NCBI GenBank assembly: GCA_026129905.1
Contig: JAHCHE010000002.1
Span: forward strand, 62,001-126,000
Reading direction: 5' to 3'
Source of the DNA: Bryobacteraceae bacterium
GTDB lineage: Bacteria > Acidobacteriota > Terriglobia > Bryobacterales > Bryobacteraceae
DNA length: 64,000 bases
Below the pieces are notes generated by a model, which was not told the DNA's origin, ran no database searches, and saw only the letters and a program-made list of their open reading frames with translations. Below, piece by piece: positions 17,174-25,972 of this stretch; position 1 is the first letter of the stretch, and each line of letters starts with the position of its first letter. Made by a program: the position numbers and the translations under genes.

Positions 17174-17872
17174 ATGCGGCGATTAACAATTGCGTCCCTC
17201 ATGCTGGCGGCGTGGCCCCTTGGCGCGCCGGCGGGCTCAATCACAAGCGGGACGATCGACTTTCGAATGCCATTCAGTCCGCAGTATCACGGACTTGGGC
17301 CGGGTACTGTTCTTTACGGTCAGGATCGAGGCCAACCTTTCGAGCTTTACGACCTGTTGGAAACCGAGGGCGGGTACAACGCACTCTCTCCGCTGGTGGC
17401 AGGTCAGACTTTTCAATCGCAATCGTTGTACGACCTCGCCCTGGCTACGACGTTCACAAGCCAGCCCGCCACGGTGGGAGACCAGTCCTACGCCGACGGC
17501 ATCCCTTTGGCCGGACTCATGGGGTTCAACTTTCTGTCCCTCGCGATCCCCGACGTTCACCAGGAGCAGTTGCAGCTTGCCGGCGTTCCCGTTCGATACG
17601 AGCTTTGGTTGTGGGGCTGGGGACCGGGGCAGGACGCATTCAGTCCCACGGAGGAGCCGATCCTCAGCATCGCTGCGCTCGGACGCGGCTTCGCAACCAT
17701 CGACCTCAGGGGATACGAGGCCGCCGGATACCCCGGGACCTGGTTCTACGAAATCGCAGGCGTACGGTTCGACCTCGGCCCGTCGGTTCCGGAGCCTGGC
17801 ACGCTGGCGCTGGCGGCGGCCGGGATCGGCGCCTTGCTGGTGCGGCTACGCCGGCGGCGGCCTGCGGCCTGA
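17174..17872 (+). CDS. PEP-CTERM sorted exported protein
   Basis: The 232-residue protein has a signal peptide (RRLTIASLMLAAWPLGAPAG), a central domain of unknown type with several aromatic-rich strands, and a C-terminal sorting signal: VPEPGTLALAAAGIGALLV followed by basic RLRRRRP. PEP-CTERM signals direct proteins to the exosortase system in exopolysaccharide-producing bacteria; no exosortase gene is in the window. A strong GGAGGAG site precedes the ATG. The gene converges on the DUF3592-like gene 20 bases downstream. The middle domain shows no motif I can name. Confidence 0.8.
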   Translation: MRRLTIASLMLAAWPLGAPAGSITSGTIDFRMPFSPQYHGLGPGTVLYGQDRGQPFELYDLLETEGGYNALSPLVAGQTFQSQSLYDLALATTFTSQPATVGDQSYADGIPLAGLMGFNFLSLAIPDVHQEQLQLAGVPVRYELWLWGWGPGQDAFSPTEEPILSIAALGRGFATIDLRGYEAAGYPGTWFYEIAGVRFDLGPSVPEPGTLALAAAGIGALLVRLRRRRPAA

Positions 17873-17892
17873 GCATCCTTCCTGGCGCCAGC

Positions 17893-18414
17893 CTACTGGC
17901 CGCCGACGATGGTCTTGCCGCCGCCTTTGGTCACCAGGAGACCGATGCCGTTGAGCAGAAACACCAGGCCGATGAATCCAATGATGATCGCTCCGAGGAA
18001 GGTTCGGAGGTTCCAGCCGACTTCCCTTCGTATTTCCTCCGGCTTCTCCGGGTTCACGAACACTTTCAGCGATGAGCCGCGCGGGAACCGCGCCAGCGCC
18101 TGCTCGGCAACATCGCGGGTCGTGCGGTAGAAGTGGAGCCGGAGCGGGTTGCGGTACCGCCGCGCGGCCAACTCGTAGTCCACCTCGACGTTGACCTGAT
18201 AACCGATCCGCGTAAGCCTCGCGCCCGTCGCTTCCCGATATCGGCCCTCCTCGATCCAACCGCGCACCACCTTGGCTTCTCGCTCCATCCAGGTGGTCGC
18301 CATCTTGCGCGCATTGAAGTAGAGTTTCAACCCGAGCAGCAGGGCGATGGTGCCGATCGCCAGGAGCACCCATCCGATAATGATTCCCGTTCGGCTGGCG
18401 GAATCCGCGTTCAT
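17893..18414 (-). CDS. DUF3592-like membrane protein
   Basis: The 173-residue protein has an N-terminal membrane segment (IIIGWVLLAIGTIALLLGL), a soluble beta-rich middle with YQVNVEVDYELAARRYRN and GSSLKVFVNPEKPEEI, and a C-terminal membrane segment (FLGAIIIGFIGLVFLLNGIG). The soluble middle framed by two helices fits DUF3592, whose function is unknown. The ATG at 18414 has a GATGGA ribosome site; an alternative ATG lies at 18423. It is divergent from the next gene, with start codons about 28 bases apart, so the two probably share a short promoter region. Confidence 0.65.
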   Translation of the reverse strand: MNADSASRTGIIIGWVLLAIGTIALLLGLKLYFNARKMATTWMEREAKVVRGWIEEGRYREATGARLTRIGYQVNVEVDYELAARRYRNPLRLHFYRTTRDVAEQALARFPRGSSLKVFVNPEKPEEIRREVGWNLRTFLGAIIIGFIGLVFLLNGIGLLVTKGGGKTIVGGQ

Positions 18415-18442
18415 AGCATCCATCAACGTATATACTACCTTC

Positions 18443-19144
18443 GTGTTCGACCTGAATAAACTGGACGTCCGGGAAGTGGAGAACCTGATGGCCGGCGGCA
18501 GGTACCGGGTAACGGCGCCGTTCGCCGACGCCAACGGGAAGGAGCACGTTCCGGGAGAAGAGTGGATCTTTCGCAAGGCGCAGTACCGCCACGACCAGAA
18601 GCTGCTCGTGCTGTACGTCGAATCCGCCGGCGGGGCCGAGGAAATTTCCATTCCGCTCTCCCTCGACCAGGGCAGGCCGGGCATCGGCCGGATGAAGCGC
18701 TGGTTCGAGGGCCTCACCCCGGAGCTCAGGATCGCCGAGCCGGAATACATGCCGGAGCGAACTCCCGTCGCGAAGCCCGAGCCGGACTTTTCCGCCCAGC
18801 CGACCTTCCCGAGCATTCCCCACGCGCCGCAGTGGGAGGCTTTTGACGGGGAGATTCGGGCGGCGATCGAACTGGCGCGGCAGAGGAGGTACGACGAAGC
18901 TTGGGCTGCGATCCTCAAGACGCTGGAAGGGCCGGACCCCTGGGGAGTCCAGCTCCAGACGGCGGCGGGGAATCTCGGCGCGGCCGCGGCCAGCGTGGCC
19001 GGCAAGAACGATGAACTGGCGGAGTGGCTCTCGGACAAATCGACCGACCTGTGGTACTCCTGGGGCGCGCAGGCCACCAGCGGCGGCGAGGGGGTCGCGC
19101 GCCGCGCCTACATGAAGAGCAGAGGCGTCAGGGGCATCAAGTGA
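18443..19144 (+). CDS. Hypothetical protein, possibly with an N-terminal DUF3601-like domain
   Basis: The protein of about 233 residues starts FDLNKLDVREVENLMAGGRY and continues with a small domain (KEHVPGEEWIFRKAQYRHDQKLLVLYVE) ending near residue 90; it faintly resembles DUF3601. A Pro-rich linker follows, then a helical C-terminal part. No catalytic residues or membrane segments are evident. The start is uncertain: the frame is open upstream into the divergent gene, and I chose the GTG at 18443 because conserved-looking sequence begins there. There is no clear ribosome site. Confidence 0.5.
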   Translation: MFDLNKLDVREVENLMAGGRYRVTAPFADANGKEHVPGEEWIFRKAQYRHDQKLLVLYVESAGGAEEISIPLSLDQGRPGIGRMKRWFEGLTPELRIAEPEYMPERTPVAKPEPDFSAQPTFPSIPHAPQWEAFDGEIRAAIELARQRRYDEAWAAILKTLEGPDPWGVQLQTAAGNLGAAAASVAGKNDELAEWLSDKSTDLWYSWGAQATSGGEGVARRAYMKSRGVRGIK

Positions 19145-19205
19145 AGTTGCGCCGCGCCGCGCCGGCGCATAAAATGGATCTTTCGGTGCATTTTAAGCTA
19201 TAAAG

Positions 19206-20804
19206 GTGCGATTATCCGATAGACTCCTGCTGAGCGGCGACGAGGCGGTTGCGCACGCCGCGCGCGACGCCGGTTTCGCGCTGGCCACAGGCTATCCCGG
19301 CACTCCGGCGACGGAGATCGTCGAGAGCTTTCACGAGCTGGGCGGAAAGGCGCAGTGGTCGCCGAATGAGAAAGTCGCGCTGGAAGTGGGCATCGGAGTG
19401 GCGTTCGCGGGGGCGCGGGCGCTGGTGGCGATGAAGCACGTCGGCGTGAACGTGGCGGCGGACCCGCTGTTCACGGTGGCTTACGCGGGAGTGAAGGGCG
19501 CGCTGGTGGTGGTCTCCGCCGACGATCCCGGCATGGCCTCCAGCCAGAACGAGCAGGACAACCGGCGGTACGCCGTCGCGGCCGGCGCGCCGATGCTCGA
19601 GCCGAGCGATTCGCAGGAGGCCTACGACTACGCGTTGCTGGCCGCCGAAATCTCCGAGCGGTGGGGCGTCCCGGCGCTCCTGCGGATGACGACGCGCGTC
19701 TGCCACTCGAAGACGGTCGTGGTGAAGAACGGCGCCGCCCCGCCGCCGCGCGCGCCCGGCTTCGAGCGCGATCTCCAAAGCCGGGTGATGATCCCCGCGC
19801 ACGCTCGCCCGGCGCACCGGAAGCTGCGGCGCAAACTGGCCGAGATAGAGGCGTGGAACGTGGCGGCCGGCCCGAATCTGCGCGTCGCCGGGGCGGACGG
19901 CCTTGGGATTGTTACGTCCGGGATCGCTTTTCAGCACGTTCGCGAGGCCGCTCCGGAAGCCGCGGTCCTGAAGCTCGGCATGACCCATCCGCTGCCGATG
20001 GCCGCCATCCGGGAGTTCGCGGCGGCTCACGGGCGGACAATCGTGGTCGAGGAAGGCGACCCGTACCTGGCGGACGCGCTCCGCGCGGCGGGCATTCGGG
20101 TGGAGGCGCGGCCGGAAACCTACCGCTTCGGCGAGCTGAATGCCGGCCGGGTGCGAAGGCTGCTCGCCGGCGACGCCACGGAGGAACCCGCGCCGGCGAA
20201 GGGAACGCCGCCGCAGTTGTGCCCGGGCTGCCCCTACCGCACGGTGTTTACGACGCTGCGCGCGTTGGACTGCATCGTGGCGGGCGATATCGGCTGCTAC
20301 ACGTTGGGCGCGCTGCCGCCGTTTGAAGGCATGGACTCGCAGCTATGCATGGGCGCTTCCGTGGGCGTTGGCCTGGGCCTGCGGCACGCGCTGCCGCCGG
20401 AGCAGGCCCGGCGCGTGGTGAGCGTGATCGGCGACAGCACGTTCGTCCACAGCGGCATCACCGGGCTGGTGGAGATGATCTATAACCCGCCCCCCACCGG
20501 CCACGTGCTCCTGATTCTGGACAACGGCACCACCGCGATGACCGGCCTCCAGGAGCATCCCGGCACCGGCCGCTCGATCGATCACCGCGCCACGGGCAAG
20601 GTGGTGTTCGAGGACCTCGCCCGCACGCTGGGCGTGACCAACGTTCACGTAATCGACCCGACGGCGGACGCCGGAGCGTTTCGGGACCTGCTGGCCGGCT
20701 GCCTGGCGTCGAACGCCGCCTCTGTCGTCATCGCCCGCCGGAACTGCCTGCTTGCCGCGGGAGCGATCAAGGCTTACGAGCAATGCAATGAACAGCCATC
20801 CTGA
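19206..20804 (+). CDS. iorA: Indolepyruvate:ferredoxin oxidoreductase, alpha subunit (no C-terminal ferredoxin domain)
   Basis: The 532-residue protein has the layout of the alpha subunit of arylpyruvate:ferredoxin oxidoreductase. An N-terminal pyrimidine domain (LLLSGDEAVAHAARDAGFALATGYPGTPATE) comes first, then the thiamine-diphosphate half with LCPGCPYRTVFTTLRAL near residue 339, GDIGCYTLGALPPF, and the GDSTFVHSGITG...LDNGTTAMTG cofactor site. The enzyme oxidatively decarboxylates aryl pyruvates to aryl-CoA with a reduced ferredoxin. Canonical IorA has about 70 further residues with two 4Fe-4S clusters; this protein stops after VIARRNCLLAAGAIKAYEQC. The GTG at 19206 has an AAAGG sequence right beside it and is the only reasonable start. 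It is the first gene of a tight operon. Confidence 0.88.
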   Translation: MRLSDRLLLSGDEAVAHAARDAGFALATGYPGTPATEIVESFHELGGKAQWSPNEKVALEVGIGVAFAGARALVAMKHVGVNVAADPLFTVAYAGVKGALVVVSADDPGMASSQNEQDNRRYAVAAGAPMLEPSDSQEAYDYALLAAEISERWGVPALLRMTTRVCHSKTVVVKNGAAPPPRAPGFERDLQSRVMIPAHARPAHRKLRRKLAEIEAWNVAAGPNLRVAGADGLGIVTSGIAFQHVREAAPEAAVLKLGMTHPLPMAAIREFAAAHGRTIVVEEGDPYLADALRAAGIRVEARPETYRFGELNAGRVRRLLAGDATEEPAPAKGTPPQLCPGCPYRTVFTTLRALDCIVAGDIGCYTLGALPPFEGMDSQLCMGASVGVGLGLRHALPPEQARRVVSVIGDSTFVHSGITGLVEMIYNPPPTGHVLLILDNGTTAMTGLQEHPGTGRSIDHRATGKVVFEDLARTLGVTNVHVIDPTADAGAFRDLLAGCLASNAASVVIARRNCLLAAGAIKAYEQCNEQPS

Positions 20805-21282
20805 CGGGAAGGTAACCAGCGTCGTCGTCGCCGGGCTCGGAGGCCAGGGCGTGCTCACCGCCTCGGAAATCGTCGCTGTCGTCGCGTTTCGCGCCGGGCT
20901 GGATGTGAAGAAGAGCGAGATCCACGGCATGAGCCAGCGGGGCGGATCGGTGACGAGCGATGTCCGGTTCGGCCCGCGCGTGTTCAGCCCGATGACGCCG
21001 GCGGGCGAGGCGGATTTCGTCGTCGCGCTGGCCGCCGACCAGGCGGACGGCGTTCGCGGCCTGCTTCGCGCGGGCGGTTGCCTGATTACGCCTTCGGCCA
21101 TCGACGAGAAGGCGCTCCGGAGCAAGAAGAGCCTGAACGTGGCGCTGCTCGGCGCCCTCAGCGCGCGCCTGGCTTTTTCCGAACAGGCGTGGCTGGACGC
21201 CATCCGCGCCGTCCTACCGCCCAAGTTTCACGCCGTCGGTCTCGAGGCGTTCCTCGCGGGCCGAAAAGGTAACGCATGCTAG
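20788..21282 (+). CDS. iorB: Indolepyruvate:ferredoxin oxidoreductase, beta (gamma-domain) subunit
   Basis: The 164-residue product begins [20 protein letters not shown] and continues [10 protein letters not shown], the nucleotide/CoA-site signature of the gamma domain of 2-oxoacid oxidoreductases. It is followed by [22 protein letters not shown], typical of IorB. It forms the second subunit with IorA. Its ATG at 20788 lies inside the 3' end of iorA (overlap 17 bases) and its end overlaps paaK by 7 bases, so the genes are translationally coupled. The length is slightly short of the usual 190 residues. Confidence 0.87.
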   Translation: MNSHPDGKVTSVVVAGLGGQGVLTASEIVAVVAFRAGLDVKKSEIHGMSQRGGSVTSDVRFGPRVFSPMTPAGEADFVVALAADQADGVRGLLRAGGCLITPSAIDEKALRSKKSLNVALLGALSARLAFSEQAWLDAIRAVLPPKFHAVGLEAFLAGRKGNAC

Positions 21283-22607
21283 CAACTCCTGTATCCATCG
21301 CCGCCCCGTTCCATCCGGCCAGCGCGCCGGACTACGTTCCCCTTCGACAGCTCCGGGACCTGCAACTTGCGCGCCTGCGCGCCACGGTTCGCCGCGCCTA
21401 CCATCAGGTCGACCTGTACCGCCGCCGGCTGGATGAGCGCGGCATCCGTCCCGACGACGTCACCAGCCTCGACGTGATCCGGCTGTTGCCGTTCACCGTG
21501 AAGGCGGACTTGCGCGACGCGTATCCCTTCGGGCTTTTCGCCAGCCCGCTGACCGAAGTGGTCCGCCTTCACGCTTCCAGCGGTACCACCGGCAAGCCCA
21601 TCGTCGTGGCGTACACGAGGGAAGACGTGGATGTCTGGACGAATGCGATGGTGCGAACGCTGGCGTCGTGCGGGCTCGGCGCCGGCGACGTTGTCCAGAA
21701 CGCGTACGGCTACGGGCTGTTCACCGGCGGGCTTGGCGCGCACTACGGGGCGGAAGGCCTGGGCGCGACGGTGATTCCCATCTCGGGCGGCAACACCGAC
21801 CGGCAGATCATGGTGATGAAGGATTTCCGGGTCACGGCGATCTGCTCGACGCCGAGCTACTTCGTGCACGTGATGGAGCGCGCGCGGGAACTCGGCGTGG
21901 ACGTGCGCGCTCTGCCGCTGAAGGTCGGCGTGTTCGGCGCGGAGCCGTGGAGCGAATCGATGCGGCGGCACATCGAGGCCGATTCCGGCATAAAGGCGTA
22001 CGACATTTACGGCCTGAGCGAGATCATCGGTCCCGGGGTCGCTTCCGAGTGCGCGGCGCAGGAGGGCCTGCACATCTTTGAGGATCACTTTTACCCGGAG
22101 ATCGTCGATCCGGAGACGGGCGAACCGGTCCCGGACGGCGAAGAGGGCGAACTCGCGCTGACGACCCTCAGCAAACACGCCATGCCGATGATCCGCTATC
22201 GCACCCGGGACATCACGCGCTTTCTCACCGCGCCGTGCGCGTGCGGGCGGACCATCCGGCGGATTCAGCGGATCAGCCGCCGCAGCGACGATATGCTGAT
22301 CGTGCGCGGGGTGAACGTCTATCCGTCGCAGATCGAGACGGCGCTGCTCGAGGTGGAGGGGACGCTGCCGCACTACCAGATCATCCTGACGCGGGAGCGA
22401 GGACTCGACCGGATGGAAGTGCAGGTGGAGGTGACGGCGGAGATTTTCAGCGACCGCGTGGGCGCGCTGGAGCAGCTGCAAATGCGCCTGGAGCAGGCGA
22501 TCGACCGGGTGACCGGCTTGCGGGTCGACGTCCGGCTGGTGGAGCCGCGAACGATCCAGCGCAGCGAGGGCAAGGCCCGACGAGTGTCGGACAGGAGGCC
22601 GCAATGA
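21276..22607 (+). CDS. paaK: Phenylacetate-CoA ligase (arylacetate:CoA ligase)
   Basis: The 443-residue protein carries PaaK hallmarks: [20 protein letters not shown] (the AMP-forming P-loop), a [10 protein letters not shown] strand, [18 protein letters not shown], the EGELALTTL...[12 protein letters not shown] block, and the C-terminal lid [19 protein letters not shown]. It joins phenylacetate or a similar arylacetate to CoA. Here it probably works with the indolepyruvate oxidoreductase, either salvaging free arylacetates or running in reverse to conserve energy as ATP. The start overlaps iorB and its TGA overlaps the next ATG. Confidence 0.9.
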   Translation: MLATPVSIAAPFHPASAPDYVPLRQLRDLQLARLRATVRRAYHQVDLYRRRLDERGIRPDDVTSLDVIRLLPFTVKADLRDAYPFGLFASPLTEVVRLHASSGTTGKPIVVAYTREDVDVWTNAMVRTLASCGLGAGDVVQNAYGYGLFTGGLGAHYGAEGLGATVIPISGGNTDRQIMVMKDFRVTAICSTPSYFVHVMERARELGVDVRALPLKVGVFGAEPWSESMRRHIEADSGIKAYDIYGLSEIIGPGVASECAAQEGLHIFEDHFYPEIVDPETGEPVPDGEEGELALTTLSKHAMPMIRYRTRDITRFLTAPCACGRTIRRIQRISRRSDDMLIVRGVNVYPSQIETALLEVEGTLPHYQIILTRERGLDRMEVQVEVTAEIFSDRVGALEQLQMRLEQAIDRVTGLRVDVRLVEPRTIQRSEGKARRVSDRRPQ

Positions 22608-23035
22608 TCATTCACCAGTTGTCGCTGTTTCTGGAAAACAAGCCGGGACATCTGGCGGAACCCTGCCGCCTGCTGGCGCGAGAGAACATCAACATTCGGG
22701 CGCTCGCGCTGGCCGACACGAGCCAGTACGGCATTCTTCGGCTGATCGTCTCGGATTGGGAGAAGGCGGCGGCGCTGCTGCGCGAGGCCGGCTACGCCGT
22801 GAAAGTCACGGAGGTGCTGGCGGTGGAGGCGCCGGACCGTCCAGGCGGCCTCGCTCACCTGCTCGAAATCTTCGAGAACAGCCCCATCAATATCGAGTAC
22901 ATGTATGCCTTTCCCTTCGACCGCTCCGAGCGCGCCGTGATGATCTTCCGTTTCGACAATCCGGAAGCGGCGATCGCGCTGCTGAAGGCGGCCGGCATCG
23001 GCGTCGTGGATAGCGTGGAAGTGTACAACCGCTGA
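22604..23035 (+). CDS. Tandem ACT-domain protein
   Basis: The 143-residue protein is two ACT domains: [20 protein letters not shown] at residues about 3-70, and [20 protein letters not shown] at about 72-140. Each has the Pro-Gly turn found in amino-acid-sensing ACT folds. Proteins of this type are regularly encoded with paaK and ior genes and may sense an aromatic amino acid, but a regulatory role is inferred. The ATG overlaps the paaK TGA (ATGA), and the TGA overlaps the aminotransferase start (TGATG). No separate regulatory DNA-binding domain is present. Confidence 0.85.
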   Translation: MIIHQLSLFLENKPGHLAEPCRLLARENINIRALALADTSQYGILRLIVSDWEKAAALLREAGYAVKVTEVLAVEAPDRPGGLAHLLEIFENSPINIEYMYAFPFDRSERAVMIFRFDNPEAAIALLKAAGIGVVDSVEVYNR

Positions 23036-24213
23036 TGCCTGTCGCCGACGTCATCGCCCGCCAACTGGAGAATGCGTCGTGGATCCGGCGCATGTTCGAG
23101 GAGGGCATCCGCCTGAAAGCCGAGCGCGGCGCCGACAACGTCCAGGATTTCACGCTGGGCAACCCGGTGCTCGAACCGCCCGCGGCGGTGCAGGACGCTT
23201 TGCGGCGTTTCGCGGGAGACCCGCCGGCGGGCAGCCATGCCTACATGCCGAACGCAGGGTACGAGCACGTGCGCGAGCGCGTGGCCGGCAGCCTGCGGGC
23301 TTCCACCGGCTTGCCGTTCGAAGCCGCCGACGTGCTGATGACCGTGGGATCGTCCGGCGCCATCAACGTCTGCCTGAAGGCCATCCTCGACCCCGGCGAC
23401 GAAGTGATCCTACTGATGCCGTGCTTTTCCGAGTACCCGTTCTACGTGCAGAACCACGGCGGTCGCGTGGTGGCGGTGGAAACCGGCGAGGACTTCCTGC
23501 CCGACCCCGGGCGCATCGCGGCGGCCATCACGCCGCGCACGAAGGCCATCATCCTGAACACGCCGAACAACCCGACCGGCCGGATCTACCCCGCCGAAAC
23601 GCTCGCGGAGATGGAGAAGGTTCTTGCCCGCGCGGACCAGGTTATCGTCATCAGCGACGAGCCGTACAAGCAACTGGTGTTCGACGGCCGGCGGCAGCCG
23701 GAGCCGGCGTCGTTCATCACGCGGACGGCGATCGCTTACTCGTGGTCGAAGGCGTTCGCCGTTCCCGGGGAGCGGATCGGCTACCTGGCGCTGTCGCCGG
23801 GGCTGGCCGAGCGGCGGGCGTTGCGTGGCGCCTGCGCGTTCGCGAACCGGATTCTCGGCTTCATCAACGCTCCGGCCCTCTGGCAGTGGGCGATAGGCGA
23901 AGCGATCGACGCGCCCGTAGACGTTGCGCCCTATCGTGATAATCGGAACCTTTTATGTGAGATCCTGACGCGCATCGGATATGATGCGCCGCGGCCCGAA
24001 GGGACCTTCTATGTCTTCGCGCGCACGCCCATGCCCGACGACATCGCCTTCGTGCGGCTGTTGCAGGAGCACGGGGTGCTCGCGGCGCCCGGCGCGGGTT
24101 TCGGCCGCCCGGGCTACATACGGTTTTCGCTGACGGTGTCGCGGCGAACCATCGAGCGGGCGGCGCCGGCCCTGGAACGGGCTTTCGAATCGTGCGTCTC
24201 GGCGGTGAGTTGA
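23035..24213 (+). CDS. PLP-dependent aminotransferase (class I/II), probably aromatic amino acid type
   Basis: The 392-residue protein shows the fold-type I pattern: DVLMTVGSSGAINVCLKAIL, IILNTPNNPTGRIYP, VISDEPYKQLVFDG and the Schiff-base lysine in IAYSWSKAFAVPGERIGYLA (Lys about residue 239), ending with GYIRFSLTVSRRT. It would transaminate an amino acid to the 2-oxoacid consumed by IorAB; the operon context points to phenylalanine, tyrosine or tryptophan, but substrate specificity cannot be read from the sequence. It is coupled to the ACT gene, and the barrel gene starts 3 bases after its stop. Confidence 0.88.
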   Translation: MPVADVIARQLENASWIRRMFEEGIRLKAERGADNVQDFTLGNPVLEPPAAVQDALRRFAGDPPAGSHAYMPNAGYEHVRERVAGSLRASTGLPFEAADVLMTVGSSGAINVCLKAILDPGDEVILLMPCFSEYPFYVQNHGGRVVAVETGEDFLPDPGRIAAAITPRTKAIILNTPNNPTGRIYPAETLAEMEKVLARADQVIVISDEPYKQLVFDGRRQPEPASFITRTAIAYSWSKAFAVPGERIGYLALSPGLAERRALRGACAFANRILGFINAPALWQWAIGEAIDAPVDVAPYRDNRNLLCEILTRIGYDAPRPEGTFYVFARTPMPDDIAFVRLLQEHGVLAAPGAGFGRPGYIRFSLTVSRRTIERAAPALERAFESCVSAVS

Positions 24214-24216
24214 GCC

Positions 24217-25506
24217 ATGCGGCGCTACCTGATCTTCCTGCTGATGGCATCCGCGGGCTTCGCCCAGCGCAGTTACGAGTGGGGATTTGAGCAGCGGGTC
24301 CGCAACGAGAACTGGGACAACCTGTTCGACTGGAACGAGAGCCTGGACGACCAGCGGGTGCAGCTTCGCTACCGGACCCGGCTGTGGGGGAAGGCGCCGC
24401 TGAGCGAGACGGTGGATCTGTTTGTCGGCGTCGACCAGGAAACCTGTCACGTTCTCGTGCAGCGCCAGCCGCTCCATCTCGACGAAGTAGCGTTTGAAAG
24501 CGCCTACGTCGACTTCAAGAAAGTGTTCGTCAAAGGGCTCTCGCTGCGCGTCGGCCGGCAGAACATCACGAAAGGCGAGGGCTTCCTGCTGTTCGAGGGC
24601 AATCCGTGGGACGGGTCGCGAACCATTTACCACAACGCGGCCGTTCTTGGGTATTCCTGGAAAAAATCCAAGCTGGAATTTCTTGGCATTTCGAACCCGA
24701 AACACGACCTCTATCTGCCGAAATTCCACAACCGTCACCGATTGCTGGTGGAGTGGGACGAACTGGCCGGCGGCGTCTACTACACCGACAGCAACCGCGC
24801 GAACCTCTCCTGGGAATCCTACTACCTGTACAAGACGGAGACCCGCGACTATCGCTCGCCGTCCAATCCGCAGTATCAGCCCGACAAGCGGTTCTCGACG
24901 GCCGGCGCGCGCGCGGTCCGGCAGTTGGGCCACGGCTGGAGCCTGACGGGAGAGTGGGCGGGACAATGGGGTCACCAGCGCCCGGGTATCCCAGTGCGCG
25001 GCTGGGGCGGCTACGCCTATGCGAAGAAGGTCCTGCCGGCGCGCGGGAAACCAAGCTTCTCCGGCGGCTGGTGGGGATTTTCCGGCGACGATCCGAAAAC
25101 CACCGGGCGCGTGGAGGGCTGGGACGCGATGTTCGGCCGATGGCCCAAGTGGAGCGAGCTGTATATCTACAGCCTCTTTCGCGAAAAAGGCGTCGCGTAC
25201 TGGACGAACCTCAGCATGTGGCAGGGCGAATTCCTGTACGCGCCATGGAAGCCCGTGGCGCTGCGGGCGACGTACTACCGAATGGGCTCCTTTCAGCCGT
25301 TCGCGGGCGACCGGCGCATCTTCGGCGACGGCACGTTTCGAGGAAACATGTATCAGGTGCGCGGCGACTTCCTGTTCAACCGGAACCTGAGAGGCCACGC
25401 GCTGTGGGAGCACGTTCAGCCGGGCAGTTTCTACCGGGAGAGGTCGCCCGCGTACTTCCTGCGTTTCGAGCTGATCTACGCGTTCCAGCAGAGCCACGAG
25501 CTGTAG
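24217..25506 (+). CDS. Outer-membrane beta-barrel protein, alginate-export (AlgE)-like
   Basis: The 429-residue protein has a signal peptide (RRYLIFLLMASAGFAQ) followed by alternating aromatic-rich strands such as YEWGFEQRVRNENWDNLFDW, LRVGRQNITKGEGFLLFEG, YYTDSNRANLSWESYYLYKT and GFSGDDPKT. It ends with FLRFELIYAFQQSHEL, a typical barrel closing strand. The LRVGRQ motif resembles alginate-export/OprD-like porins. It probably admits a small solute through the outer membrane, perhaps a substrate of the upstream operon, although that link rests on adjacency alone. It starts at the ATG at 24217. Confidence 0.72.
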   Translation: MRRYLIFLLMASAGFAQRSYEWGFEQRVRNENWDNLFDWNESLDDQRVQLRYRTRLWGKAPLSETVDLFVGVDQETCHVLVQRQPLHLDEVAFESAYVDFKKVFVKGLSLRVGRQNITKGEGFLLFEGNPWDGSRTIYHNAAVLGYSWKKSKLEFLGISNPKHDLYLPKFHNRHRLLVEWDELAGGVYYTDSNRANLSWESYYLYKTETRDYRSPSNPQYQPDKRFSTAGARAVRQLGHGWSLTGEWAGQWGHQRPGIPVRGWGGYAYAKKVLPARGKPSFSGGWWGFSGDDPKTTGRVEGWDAMFGRWPKWSELYIYSLFREKGVAYWTNLSMWQGEFLYAPWKPVALRATYYRMGSFQPFAGDRRIFGDGTFRGNMYQVRGDFLFNRNLRGHALWEHVQPGSFYRERSPAYFLRFELIYAFQQSHEL

Positions 25507-25508
25507 AG

Positions 25509-25529
25509 ACCTGTCGATTCGCGGCAGGT
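25509..25529 (+). terminator. Possible intrinsic terminator after the barrel gene
   Basis: ACCTGTCG at 25509-25516 pairs with CGGCAGGT at 25522-25529 around an ATTCG loop (eight pairs including one G-T). A T-rich stretch follows about ten bases later. It lies directly after the stop of the last gene of the ior operon. Confidence 0.4.
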
Positions 25530-25635
25530 GACGCAACGCCGTTTGTTTTCTCAAAACCGCGCAGGCTCGACGACTTCCTGCTAATTCATACATTTTGAAT
25601 GGCTTAGGAGAACGGCTCCGAGGCCGCCCGGGCAC

Positions 25636-25667
25636 GGTGACGCATCCCAGGCCAACGATGCGTCACC
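25636..25667. repeat. Perfect 11-bp inverted repeat
   Basis: GGTGACGCATC at 25636-25646 is matched exactly by GATGCGTCACC at 25657-25667, with a 10-base loop. No T-run follows on either strand, so it is not a standard terminator. It may be a protein-binding palindrome or a dispersed repeat unit. Confidence 0.7.
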
Positions 25668-25687
25668 ACAGTTGGAATTTTCAAAAG

Positions 25688-25714
25688 GTGTCGAAAGTGT
25701 CGAAAAGTGTCGAA
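25688..25714 (+). repeat. Three-fold GTGTCGAAA short tandem repeat
   Basis: GTGTCGAAA occurs three times in a row with 9-10 base spacing; the second copy has an extra A and the last copy ends GTGTCGAA. It lies 20 bases from the 11-bp inverted repeat. The role is unknown. Confidence 0.7.
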
Positions 25715-25972
25715 TGGGTTTTCAAAGAACGGCGGCGCCCGTAAATGCAGGACGCCATCGAAGGTTTTAGCGCGGCGGCGAAGCGCGGGCGTGAATTCTC
25801 GCGGGGCGACCGGGCCCCTAAATGACTGGAGTTGTGGATATTTAGCAACATTCGCCGATTTCTCAACCACGTGTGACTCGGAATCCTCCCGCCCGGAGAT
25901 ACAACGCGGTATGTCCTCTTCTGCCACGGGAAGACTCTGCGGACTGCCGCTTGGGCGGAGTGGATCGCTGAC

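Larger units (their letters stand above)
25530..25972. other. Non-coding spacer between the barrel gene and the TonB-receptor remnant
   Basis: Small open frames here show no recognisable protein, and I see no tRNA. The stretch contains a perfect 11-bp inverted repeat and a three-fold GTGTCGAAA repeat, listed separately. It may include worn remains of the missing part of the receptor or of a mobile element, but nothing can be identified. Confidence 0.5.

Noticed and set aside
21279-22604. A long minus-strand open frame opposite paaK
   Set aside because: It is an antisense shadow of a clear PaaK gene with no domain of its own.
17121-23960. Near-identical 24-base stretches at 17121-17144 and 23937-23960 (three mismatches)
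   Set aside because: By a rough estimate such a pair is expected about once by chance in a window of this size, and the second copy lies inside a conserved aminotransferase segment.
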